A stretch of DNA of 14,747 bases from the NCBI GenBank assembly GCA_009781925.1, contig WQUU01000087.1, positions 1 to 14,747 on the forward strand, read 5' to 3'. The notes under the pieces are model-generated. The model was not told the origin of the DNA. It ran no database searches and worked only from the letters and a program-made list of their open reading frames with translations. This stretch comes from Bacillota bacterium. GTDB lineage: Bacteria; Bacillota; Clostridia; Oscillospirales; Oscillospiraceae. This document shows, in pieces, positions 1 to 6,747 of this stretch (position 1 is its first letter; each line of letters opens with the position of its first letter). A program made the position numbers and the translations under genes.

Positions 1-227
1 CTTGCTCATCCTGATCACTGCCTTTCTTTTGCTTGTTTTACAGTATCAGGTTCACGCTCTTTTTGCAAGTTCCTGTCTAAGTCTACGGGGACATTATAAA
101 TAGCCAACAAATCGTAATAAATAGCCAACAAATCGTAGAAATGCAGCATATGAAAATAGTGAATTATGAGGTAAACTTAAACCGTAGTACGATAAAGCCC
201 AATAACATTCTGTAGGAGGAGAGTTGA
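1..227. other. Leader region of the sugar ABC operon
   Basis: No supportable complete gene lies here. The region is more AT-rich than the coding DNA after it and contains the 21-bp tandem repeat at 96-137. I could not find a plus-strand promoter with both hexamers well spaced: TATAAA at 95-100 has no good -35. That would fit an activator-dependent promoter. A minus-strand ATG at 9-7 could be the first codon of a divergent gene running off the left edge, but only three codons are visible and its ribosome binding site is poor. Confidence 0.4.
96..137. repeat. Two perfect 21-bp direct repeats upstream of the sugar operon
   Basis: Units 96-116 and 117-137 are identical over all 21 bases and directly abut. 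Each contains the core AATAGCCAACAAATCG. A 21-bp period is two helical turns, so two copies of a protein would sit on the same DNA face. This is the arrangement used by AraC-family activators of sugar operons. The repeats lie 91-132 bases before the start codon of the binding-protein gene. The sequence is seen; the operator role is inferred. Confidence 0.7.
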
Positions 228-1562
228 ATGAAAAAGCCCCTTTGTCTCTTGCTTGCGGCGTTCATGATGTTCGCGCTGTTTGCAGCCTGTTCCACCCTGT
301 CTTCGCCGTCTCCGACCGCGGCGACGCCGGCTCCGACCGTGCCCGCGGCCGCGACGCCGTCCCCGGCCGCGACCCCAGCTCCCACTCCCGCCTCGGCCGC
401 GCCCAGCGGGAAGATCACCGTGACAACGAACATGACCGGCGACGTCAACACAGCGGTTGAAGATGTCGTGGCCGCGTTTACGAAGGAGACCGGTATCCAA
501 GTCGATTACTCCGCGCCGGCCAACGACTATGAGAGCCTGATGAAGGCGAAAATGGCGACCGGCGACATGCCGGACGTCTTCTCCACCCACGGCTGGGCTG
601 TGGCGCGCTACGGGGACTTTCTGCTCCCGCTGAACGATCAGGCTTGGGCCGGGAATGTGGATCCCTTTATTAAGCCGATGATCACCGACAAAAACGGCAA
701 TCTCCTGGTTCTGCCGGAGGATATGGACATCGCCGGCATCGTGTACAACAAGACCGTGCTCAACGCGTCCGGCGTTGACGCCGCTTCGATCAAGACCTGG
801 GCGGATTTTGAGGCCGCTTGTGGAAAAATCAAGGCCGCAGGCTATACCCCCGTCTTTATGGGCGCAAAGGACACTTGGACCATCGGCCAATTCTTTGACT
901 GGGTCGCCCCGTCCTTCTTCATCACAAACGAGGCGAGCAATGACCGCGCCGCGCTGCTGGACGGCTCCTTTGACTGGAACAAGTGGGGCGACCTGCTGAC
1001 CATGTTCAAGCGCTTCCAGGATGAGGGCTATTACAACAAGGATGTGCTGACCGCGGACTACGCCGCTTGCGGCACGGAGCTTGGTAACGACCACGTCGGA
1101 TTTGAGTTCTTCGGCAACTATATCATCGCGGACGCCGTTTCCGCCAACCCCAATGTCCAACTGGGCCTGATCCCGGTTCCGGCGAACGACCCCTCCGACA
1201 CACCGACCCTGATCGCCGGCGAGCACCTCGCCGTCGGCGTGTGGAAGGATTCGCCGAACAAAGACGCGGCGCTGGCGTTCATCAATTACCTGGCCCGCCC
1301 TGACGTGATGACCAAGCTGGCGTCCGTGTCCGGTATGCCGGCCGGCATCACAGGGGTTCCCAGCGACACCGGCATGATCGCCGGCGACCTGCAGACCTAC
1401 TCCAGTACGCGCACCTTCCCCTACTTTGACCGTGTGTATCTGCCCAGCGGCATGTGGGACGACATGTGCACAGCCGGCATCAACGTACTCAAAGGCGATC
1501 CCATCGCCGACCAGGTGACGCTGATGAAGGATAGCTACACCGCCAAAATAGGCGGGCAATAA
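228..1562 (+). CDS. Sugar ABC transporter substrate-binding lipoprotein (CUT1 family)
   Basis: This is an extracellular solute-binding protein of family 1, predicted to capture a sugar or oligosaccharide outside the membrane and pass it to the two permeases that follow. The first 20 residues are a signal peptide ending in a lipobox, FAAC, with Cys21 as the lipidated residue. Residues 22-60 are a Pro/Ala/Thr/Ser-rich low-complexity tether, and the binding domain fills the rest (444 aa in total). Family-like segments include EDMDIAGIVYNKTVL in the first half and KDAALAFINYLARPD near the C-terminus. The start is fixed by AGGAGGA at 214-220, seven bases before ATG. Lipid anchoring is typical of Gram-positive binding proteins. 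The nearest layout I know is lplA of the lplABCD set. The ligand cannot be read from the sequence; an alpha-galactoside or uronide is plausible given the GH4 gene downstream. Confidence 0.93.
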   Translation: MKKPLCLLLAAFMMFALFAACSTLSSPSPTAATPAPTVPAAATPSPAATPAPTPASAAPSGKITVTTNMTGDVNTAVEDVVAAFTKETGIQVDYSAPANDYESLMKAKMATGDMPDVFSTHGWAVARYGDFLLPLNDQAWAGNVDPFIKPMITDKNGNLLVLPEDMDIAGIVYNKTVLNASGVDAASIKTWADFEAACGKIKAAGYTPVFMGAKDTWTIGQFFDWVAPSFFITNEASNDRAALLDGSFDWNKWGDLLTMFKRFQDEGYYNKDVLTADYAACGTELGNDHVGFEFFGNYIIADAVSANPNVQLGLIPVPANDPSDTPTLIAGEHLAVGVWKDSPNKDAALAFINYLARPDVMTKLASVSGMPAGITGVPSDTGMIAGDLQTYSSTRTFPYFDRVYLPSGMWDDMCTAGINVLKGDPIADQVTLMKDSYTAKIGGQ

Positions 1563-1574
1563 GCAGGACTTCAT

Positions 1575-1610
1575 GGGGGCGGGGAGATTCCCCGCCCCCC
1601 TTTATCTTTA
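1575..1610 (+). terminator. Intercistronic GC hairpin with T-rich tail (attenuator or partial terminator)
   Basis: A perfect 10-bp stem pairs GGGGGCGGGG at 1575-1584 with CCCCGCCCCC at 1590-1599 around a five-base loop, AGATT. It is followed by C and TTTATCTTTAT. It sits between the binding-protein stop at 1562 and the permease start at 1634. The T tract is interrupted, so partial termination or protection of the upstream mRNA 3' end is more likely than a full stop. Such hairpins commonly let binding proteins be made in excess of their permeases. Confidence 0.75.
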
Positions 1611-1633
1611 TACGAGAGGAGTGGGGGGCGCTC

Positions 1634-2500
1634 ATGAAGAGACAGAATAAGCTCATCAATATTTTCTATTTGCCCGCGCTGCTGCTGTTTGCTGTGTTTG
1701 TGGTCTACCCTCTGATTAACGGGATCCGGATATCTTTCACCAATTGGGACGGGTTCCACGCAAACTACAGCTACGTCGGTCTTCAAAATTTTGAAAGATT
1801 GCTCACCGACAAAACATTTTGGACGTCGGTTAAAAACACGCTGATCTACGGATTCGGCAGCACACTTTTTCAAAATATTCTGGGCCTCGCCTTCGCCGTC
1901 TTTCTGAACTCGAAATTCCGCGGGAGATCCGCAGTTCGCACGATTATTTATCTGCCCGTGATGGTCGCCCCGCTGATCATGGGATATATGATGTATTTCC
2001 TGTTTAACTACCGCGGCGCGCTGAACGACGTCATGACGCTCTTTCACCTGGAGACAGTGGACTGGCTGGCCAACTCCTCGACGGCGGTCGGAATCATGAC
2101 CGGGATCAATACCCTTCAGTTTGCCGGCATCTCTATGGTCATCTACCTCGCGGGCCTGCAGAATATACCGACGACATATTATGAGGCCGCCTCCATCGAC
2201 GGAGTGGGGAAGTGGGGGCAGTTCCGTTATATTTCATTGCCGCTGCTGCGGCCCGCGATTGTATCCTCCATCATGATCAACATCATCGGGGGGCTCAAAC
2301 TGTTTGACATCATTCTGGCCCTCGTCGGGCGGTCTCCGACCGGCGCGCAGTCCTTGAGCGTGTATTCTCCGTATATGTATTTTAATAAGGAAAACGCCGG
2401 ATACGCGGCGGCCATCGGACTCACATCCTTCCTCCTGATTATGATCGTGAGCGCGGTCATGATGGCCTTCTTGGACAGGAAGGGGGATGATTTGACATGA
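1634..2500 (+). CDS. Sugar ABC transporter permease, MalF/UgpA type
   Basis: This is the first of two inner-membrane subunits of a carbohydrate ABC importer. At 288 aa it has the usual size for a CUT1 permease without the long insert of E. coli MalF. About six hydrophobic segments are visible, the first at residues 10-30. The segment FTNWDGF after it is typical of MalF/UgpA proteins. The cytoplasmic EAA loop begins at Glu184 (EAASIDGVGKWGQF, then SLPLLRP) and would contact the ATPase. A purine-rich stretch, GAGGAGTGGGGGG, precedes ATG 1634. Its stop codon overlaps the next start as ATGA, implying translational coupling and 1:1 synthesis. It resembles lplB-type permeases; the substrate is not determined. 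Confidence 0.95.
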   Translation: MKRQNKLINIFYLPALLLFAVFVVYPLINGIRISFTNWDGFHANYSYVGLQNFERLLTDKTFWTSVKNTLIYGFGSTLFQNILGLAFAVFLNSKFRGRSAVRTIIYLPVMVAPLIMGYMMYFLFNYRGALNDVMTLFHLETVDWLANSSTAVGIMTGINTLQFAGISMVIYLAGLQNIPTTYYEAASIDGVGKWGQFRYISLPLLRPAIVSSIMINIIGGLKLFDIILALVGRSPTGAQSLSVYSPYMYFNKENAGYAAAIGLTSFLLIMIVSAVMMAFLDRKGDDLT

Positions 2501-3309
2501 AACGCAGACATCTTTGGCGTATCCCGGTTGCCCTTCTGATCGTGCTGATCTATTTGATTCCGTTTTATATTGTCATCTCCGTCTCTTTGCGGCACTCGTC
2601 GGATCACAGTTCATGGTGGGCGCTGCCGAACTATCTCTTTTTCGGCAATTACGCGACGGCATTGAAAGGCAGTATCCTGCAGGGCATTTTGAACAGCGTG
2701 ATTATTACGATCTCCTCTGTCGCGCTGATCGTCATCTTCGGCGCGCTGGCCGCGTATCCGTTGGCCAGAAATAAAAACAAACTGAACAGGGCGGTGAGGA
2801 TTTTCGTTCTGGGCGTCATGATGGTGCCTCAGCTGAGCATTATTGTGCCGATCTACTCGCTGGTGACCAACTTGAAGCTGGGCAGCACTTATCCGGGCAT
2901 CGTTTTACTGCTGGTGACCTTTTTCCTGCCGCTGAGCATTTTCATCTTTACAAACTTTATTGCGTCAATCCCGAGAGACCTGGATGAGGCGGCCGCGATC
3001 GACGGCTGCGGGCCGATCCGCACCTTTTTCCTGATCATCATGCCGCAGCTCAAGCCGGTGACGGCTTCGGTCATTATCCTCACGGGGGTCAACTGCTGGA
3101 ACGACTTTCAGTTTTCCCTCTACCTGCTGCAAAAACCGCAGATTACTTCCGTCACGCTGGCGATTTCCGGTTTTTTCGCGCAGGTGGGCAGCAACGTCTA
3201 TGCCGCCGCGGCCGCCGCTGTGTTGGGCGTGATCCCGGTGATCGGGCTCTTCCTCGCGATGCAGAAATATTTTATCAAAGGCATGGTCGACAGTGCGGTG
3301 AAATTTTAA
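2497..3309 (+). CDS. Sugar ABC transporter permease, MalG type
   Basis: This is the second membrane subunit of the importer, 270 aa, normal for a MalG/LplC-type CUT1 permease. The N-terminal transmembrane segment runs from about residue 8 to 28 (IPVALLIVLIYLIPFYIVIS). The EAA motif begins at Glu164 (EAAAIDGCGPIRTFF, then IMPQLKP). The final residues, YFIKGMVDSAVKF, resemble the conserved MalG tail YFVKGLTAGAVKG. It starts inside the stop codon of the preceding permease (ATGA, four-base overlap), with AGGAAGGGGG at 2477-2486 as ribosome binding site. No ATP-binding subunit follows in the operon, so the ATPase must come from another locus. Confidence 0.95.
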   Translation: MKRRHLWRIPVALLIVLIYLIPFYIVISVSLRHSSDHSSWWALPNYLFFGNYATALKGSILQGILNSVIITISSVALIVIFGALAAYPLARNKNKLNRAVRIFVLGVMMVPQLSIIVPIYSLVTNLKLGSTYPGIVLLLVTFFLPLSIFIFTNFIASIPRDLDEAAAIDGCGPIRTFFLIIMPQLKPVTASVIILTGVNCWNDFQFSLYLLQKPQITSVTLAISGFFAQVGSNVYAAAAAAVLGVIPVIGLFLAMQKYFIKGMVDSAVKF

Positions 3310-3311
3310 TC

Positions 3312-3316
3312 AGGAG
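3312..3316 (+). promoter_or_regulatory. Ribosome binding site that decides the GH4 start
   Basis: AGGAG at 3312-3316 is eight bases upstream of TTG 3325. The in-frame GTG at 3316 begins on the last base of this site and has no Shine-Dalgarno of its own. The TTG start is therefore preferred. Confidence 0.65.
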
Positions 3317-3324
3317 TGAAAAAG

Positions 3325-4641
3325 TTGAAAATTGCATTTATGGGCGCGGGAAGCACAATTTTTGCGCGCAATGTCTTGGGCGACTGCATGTGCGCCGAGG
3401 CGTTGCGCGCGTGTGAAATCGCGCTGTATGACATTGACGCGAAGCGGCTGCATGAGAGCGAAACCATTCTGCAGGGAATCAACAGGGGGCAAGGCGGAAA
3501 AAGCCGTATTTCGGCCTATCTCGGCATTGAGAATCGCCGGGAGGCCCTGCGCGGAGCCGATTTTGTCGTGAACGCCATCCAGGTAGGCGGCTATGACCCC
3601 TGTACGATCACGGACTTTGAAATTCCCAAAAAGTACGGCCTGCGCCAGACAATCGCGGATACAACAGGGATCGGCGGCATTATGCGCGCGCTGCGCACCA
3701 TCCCCGTGCTGGAGAGCTTTTCCCGCGACATCGAAGCGGTTTGCCCGGACGCGTGGTTTTTGAATTACACCAACCCCATGGCGATGCTCACCGGCTATTT
3801 ACAGCGATATACCGGCGTCAAAACAATCGGGCTGTGTCACAGCGTGCAGGTCTGTTCCGAGACCTTGCTAAAGTCGCTTGATATGGAGGACAAACTGCCG
3901 GGCCGGAAGGAACGCATCGCGGGTATTAACCATATGGGCTGGCTACTGGAGATTCGGGACAGGGAAGGCGCGGATCTGTACCCCGAAATCAGACGGCGCG
4001 CGGCGGCAAAAAACGCGGCGGAGACGCATGATGATATGGTGCGTTTCGATTACATTGACAAATTTGGTTACTATTGCACGGAATCCAGCGAGCACAATGC
4101 GGAATATAACCCTTTTTATATCAAGCGGAACTACCCGGAACGCATCGAGCGTTTCAATATCCCTTTGGACGAGTATCCGCGGCGCTGTGTCGCGCAAATT
4201 GAGAGCTGGGAGGCGGAATACGCGGCGCTCTCAAGCGAGGGGGCGCTTGAACACGAGCGGTCACATGAGTACGCGTCGCGCATCATGGAGTCCATCGTGA
4301 CAGGGGAGCCCGGTCAAGTCGGCGGCAATATGCTGAATACGGGCCTCATTGACAATCTCCCGGCAGAGGCCTGTGTGGAGGTGCCCTGTCTCGTGAACGG
4401 AAGCGGAATCATGCCCTGTCATGTTGGCCGGCTGCCCGTACAGCTGGCTGCCATGAATATGATAAACATCAATGTCCATCTGCTGACGATCGAAGCCGCG
4501 GTGACAAGAAAGCGCGAGCACATCTATCACGCGGCCATGCTTGATCCCCACACAGCCGCGGAACTCTCGCCGGATGAAATTGTCGCCATGACAGATGAGC
4601 TGATTGCGGCGCATGGGGACTGGTTGCCAAAGTACAAATAG
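3325..4641 (+). CDS. Family 4 glycoside hydrolase (alpha-galactosidase / LplD-like)
   Basis: GH4 enzymes cleave glycosides by an NAD- and divalent-metal-dependent redox-elimination mechanism in the cytoplasm. The N-terminal dinucleotide fold shows MKIAFMGAGSTIFARN, with GAGST at residues 7-11. The substrate/metal region shows NYTNPM at 147-152, Cys171-His172 in GLCHSVQ, and Asn202-His203 in GINHMGW; Cys171 and His203 fit the expected metal ligands. To my recollection, CHSV at this position is associated with alpha-galactosidase-type members, while phospho-glycosidases carry other residues, but LplD-like uronidases cannot be excluded. The chosen TTG start gives 438 aa, a normal GH4 size, and a start matching the usual family N-terminus; GTG 3316 would add three residues. 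It follows the permease by 15 bases, so it probably hydrolyses the imported sugar. Confidence 0.92.
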   Translation: MKIAFMGAGSTIFARNVLGDCMCAEALRACEIALYDIDAKRLHESETILQGINRGQGGKSRISAYLGIENRREALRGADFVVNAIQVGGYDPCTITDFEIPKKYGLRQTIADTTGIGGIMRALRTIPVLESFSRDIEAVCPDAWFLNYTNPMAMLTGYLQRYTGVKTIGLCHSVQVCSETLLKSLDMEDKLPGRKERIAGINHMGWLLEIRDREGADLYPEIRRRAAAKNAAETHDDMVRFDYIDKFGYYCTESSEHNAEYNPFYIKRNYPERIERFNIPLDEYPRRCVAQIESWEAEYAALSSEGALEHERSHEYASRIMESIVTGEPGQVGGNMLNTGLIDNLPAEACVEVPCLVNGSGIMPCHVGRLPVQLAAMNMININVHLLTIEAAVTRKREHIYHAAMLDPHTAAELSPDEIVAMTDELIAAHGDWLPKYK

Positions 4642-4688
4642 GTATAAAAATATCATATCTGAAAATTTGGGGAGTTATCCATACAGAA

Positions 4689-4728
4689 AATCCCGGGTCT
4701 CACGAAAAAATCGTGCGGGCCCGGGATT
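4689..4728 (+). terminator. Strong hairpin after the GH4 gene, possible operon terminator
   Basis: Outer arms AATCCCGGG (4689-4697) and CCCGGGATT (4720-4728) pair perfectly. Inner arms CACGA (4701-4705) and TCGTG (4711-4715) close an AAAAA loop, with an unequal internal bulge between the two stems. No T run follows on the plus strand, so it is not a textbook intrinsic terminator. It may stabilise the 3' end or terminate weakly. Confidence 0.5.
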
Positions 4729-4791
4729 GTCGTTACAATAGATTTCCGAAAAGGCCGATCCTATGACTAAAAAGATTGCCGTTAAAAAGGG

Positions 4792-4820
4792 TTGCGGCAG
4801 CGCTATTTTTATGGTAATAT
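4792..4820 (+). promoter_or_regulatory. Extended -10 promoter of the M28 peptidase gene
   Basis: The -35 hexamer TTGCGG (4792-4797) and the -10 hexamer TAATAT (4815-4820) are 17 bases apart. TGG directly precedes the -10, giving an extended -10 (TGn). The promoter lies 47 bases before the chosen start codon, so the M28 gene probably has its own sigma-70-type transcript separate from the sugar operon. Confidence 0.7.
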
Positions 4821-4866
4821 TTTTTTTATAAGCTGAGACGCAGAAATGTATAGGGGGAGAGTATCC

Positions 4867-6498
4867 ATGAAAAAAATTAATCTGGTGATTTTGGCGCTGC
4901 TTGTGGCCGCGGGTCTCGTACTGGGCGTTATTACCATGAGAGCGCCGGCGTCGAGCGCGGTCAGCCGCTTCAATGTGCAAAACATGATAGACGACGACAA
5001 GGTGCTGTCACAGGACATCCACTCGGTCGCCGCGCAGGACGCGCTGGCCGCCAACCGCGCGTATTTGGTTCAGCGGCTCGCCGATCTGGGGATGAATCCG
5101 CAGATTCTGACCTATCCGGACGTGCAGTCCGTGTACATCAACGAGACCATCCCTATCAACGACATATACGCCGCGACGCCGGGCAATTTCAGCAGTTACA
5201 TCCTGCTGGTGGCCCATTACGACTCCTCCCCGGGGCACCGCAGCGCAGAGGACAGCGGGAGCCACGGCGCCGCGGACGACGCCTACGGCTGTACTGCCAT
5301 ACTGGAGCTCTCCCGCCTGATCATGGAGGACGCGCGGCAGGCAGCCCTGGTGAACGGGATCAAGGTGCTGTTCACCGACGATGAGGAGACCAACATGGCC
5401 GGGTCGGAGGATGCCGCGCGCGACCCGAAGGTGATGGAAAATGTCAGCTGTGTGCTGAATCTGGAGGCCCGGGGCGTCCGCGGCCCGGTGGTCATGTTTG
5501 AGACCAGCAAGAACAATGCCGCGCTGATCAATCTATATGCCAAGGCGAAAAATCCCTATACCTACTCACTGGCCACCGCCGTGTATCGTGTCATGCCCAA
5601 TGACACCGATTTTACCAACTTCACGGCCCAGGGCTACAGCGGCCTGAATTTCGCCAACCTCGAGACGCTGTATTACTACCACAACCACAACGACAATTTC
5701 AGCAATATCAACGCGGACACGATGCGGCAGTACGGCGACAATATCTACCCCATGCTGCGTGAGTTCACTACAAATATTGCCTACTCCGATGTGAACTGGG
5801 CGAAGGCGGGTTCCGACAGCACGGCGTTCAGCATCCTGCCGGGCGGCGTGATGATCGTCTACTCGAGCGCCGTGGGTATGATCCTCCTTGCCGCGATGCT
5901 GCTGGCAGTGGCGCTTATGCTGTTCTTCGCGGCGCAGAAAAAACTGCTTAAGCAGACGCTGCTCTGGGCCGCAAAATGGCTGGGAGCGGCCCTGGGAGCC
6001 GCCGCGCTGGGTGTGTTGGTCAGCTTTATTGTTTCATGGGTCAGCGGAATACCCTTCAAGATCACCTATATCCCTAACGTCTCTTACGCGGGCGTTTTGA
6101 TCATTGTAACGGTGGTTTTGGTGGCGCTGATTATGAGTTTCCTCGCCTTCCGAAGCGCGCGGAAGGGGGGAGACCCGGCGGCGATGCTGGCGGGCGGCGT
6201 GGCGCTGCAAGCGGCACTGACGCTGGTCTTCACTTTTGTGCTGCCCGGCGGAGCCTTCCTGTTCCTCTTTCCGGCGATCATCTTTGCGCTGTCAGCCATT
6301 CTGCTGCTGAGGAGCAAGTTTGGGCGCGTTCCGGCGGCGCTGGGCATTTTCTATACCGTACTGCTGTTTACGCCGCTGCTGATGCTGTTCAACATTGCGC
6401 TGACCGTCGGGGCGCTGTGCGTGATTCTGCTGCTGAGCGCGCTGGCCATGGCAGCCGCAGTCCCGGCGGGGTTGGCGGTGCTCAGAAAAACGAAATAG
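4867..6498 (+). CDS. Membrane-anchored M28-family zinc metallopeptidase with polytopic C-terminal domain
   Basis: Predicted aminopeptidase-like enzyme with its catalytic domain outside the membrane. One N-terminal transmembrane segment covers residues 4-22. The M28 domain shows the expected zinc-site pattern: His117 and Asp119 in AHYDSS, Asp137-Asp138 in ADDAYG, Glu173-Glu174 in DDEETN, Glu200 in NLEARG, and His272 with Asp276 in YHNHND. From about residue 319 to the end there are about seven to eight hydrophobic helices with no recognised motif, an architecture reminiscent of the eukaryotic vacuolar membrane M28 protease. ATG 4867 is chosen because AGGGGGAGA at 4852-4860 precedes it by six bases; ATG 4846 would add seven residues and lacks such a site. 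The catalytic set is intact, so activity is likely; the substrate is unknown. The gene is monocistronic and converges on the LuxR gene. Confidence 0.9.
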   Translation: MKKINLVILALLVAAGLVLGVITMRAPASSAVSRFNVQNMIDDDKVLSQDIHSVAAQDALAANRAYLVQRLADLGMNPQILTYPDVQSVYINETIPINDIYAATPGNFSSYILLVAHYDSSPGHRSAEDSGSHGAADDAYGCTAILELSRLIMEDARQAALVNGIKVLFTDDEETNMAGSEDAARDPKVMENVSCVLNLEARGVRGPVVMFETSKNNAALINLYAKAKNPYTYSLATAVYRVMPNDTDFTNFTAQGYSGLNFANLETLYYYHNHNDNFSNINADTMRQYGDNIYPMLREFTTNIAYSDVNWAKAGSDSTAFSILPGGVMIVYSSAVGMILLAAMLLAVALMLFFAAQKKLLKQTLLWAAKWLGAALGAAALGVLVSFIVSWVSGIPFKITYIPNVSYAGVLIIVTVVLVALIMSFLAFRSARKGGDPAAMLAGGVALQAALTLVFTFVLPGGAFLFLFPAIIFALSAILLLRSKFGRVPAALGIFYTVLLFTPLLMLFNIALTVGALCVILLLSALAMAAAVPAGLAVLRKTK

Positions 6499-6506
6499 GC
6501 ATACGG

Positions 6507-6718
6507 TTCCGCAAGCGGAAGGGTTGTAGCAAAACGCAACAAGGGGGCGTCCGGGAGGCCGCCCCAGCTTGTCAATAAACCTGGGAACGCGGGCCGCCGA
6601 GGGCGGCGGCCCCTACAGGGGTATAGCCAATGTCAAGGGTTGTAGGGGACGCCCCCTTGGGCGCCCCGCCAGGGGAACCCCTTTTAAAAGGGGTTGGGCG
6701 GCCGCGGTTGCGGCCGCC
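6507..6718. repeat. Cluster of GC-rich palindromic repeats in a convergent intergenic gap
   Basis: The 249-base gap between the M28 stop and the LuxR stop holds at least six inverted repeats. They are TTCCGC/GCGGAA (6507-6520), GGGGCG/CGCCCC with inner CC/GG (6544-6565), GGGCCGCCG/CGGCGGCCC (6591-6612, perfect 9 bp), GGGG+CGCCC/GGGCG+CCCC (6645-6667), a perfect 20-bp palindrome (6676-6695), and GGCGGCCGC/GCGGCCGCC (6697-6718, perfect 9 bp). The 11-mer AAGGGTTGTAG occurs at 6519 and again at 6635. The pattern resembles dispersed GC-rich intergenic repeats I recall from Oscillospiraceae-like genomes. It may also end transcription from both sides. I regard open reading frames here as artefacts. 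Confidence 0.75.
6676..6695. repeat. Perfect 20-bp palindrome in the repeat cluster
   Basis: The half-site AACCCCTTTT is followed immediately by its exact reverse complement AAAAGGGGTT, with no spacer. As RNA it could form a stem with T/A at the turn; as DNA it could be a dimeric protein site or a repeat-unit boundary. It abuts the next palindrome at 6697. Confidence 0.8.
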
Positions 6719-6747
6719 TACTGCTTGTTTTCGCCTCTATGTCCCCC

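Noticed and set aside
1..9. Start of a divergent minus-strand gene (MSK...)
   Set aside because: Only three codons are visible, the best AAAGG is 11 bases away and no clear promoter was found, so it is mentioned only in the leader entry.
96..137. CRISPR-like array
   Set aside because: There are only two units, directly abutting with no spacers, and no cas genes.
177..1574. Minus-strand 465-codon open frame over the binding-protein gene
   Set aside because: It is an antisense shadow of a GC-rich gene: Gly/Arg/His/Val-rich, with no recognisable domain. The plus-strand frame has a signal peptide, lipobox and family motifs.
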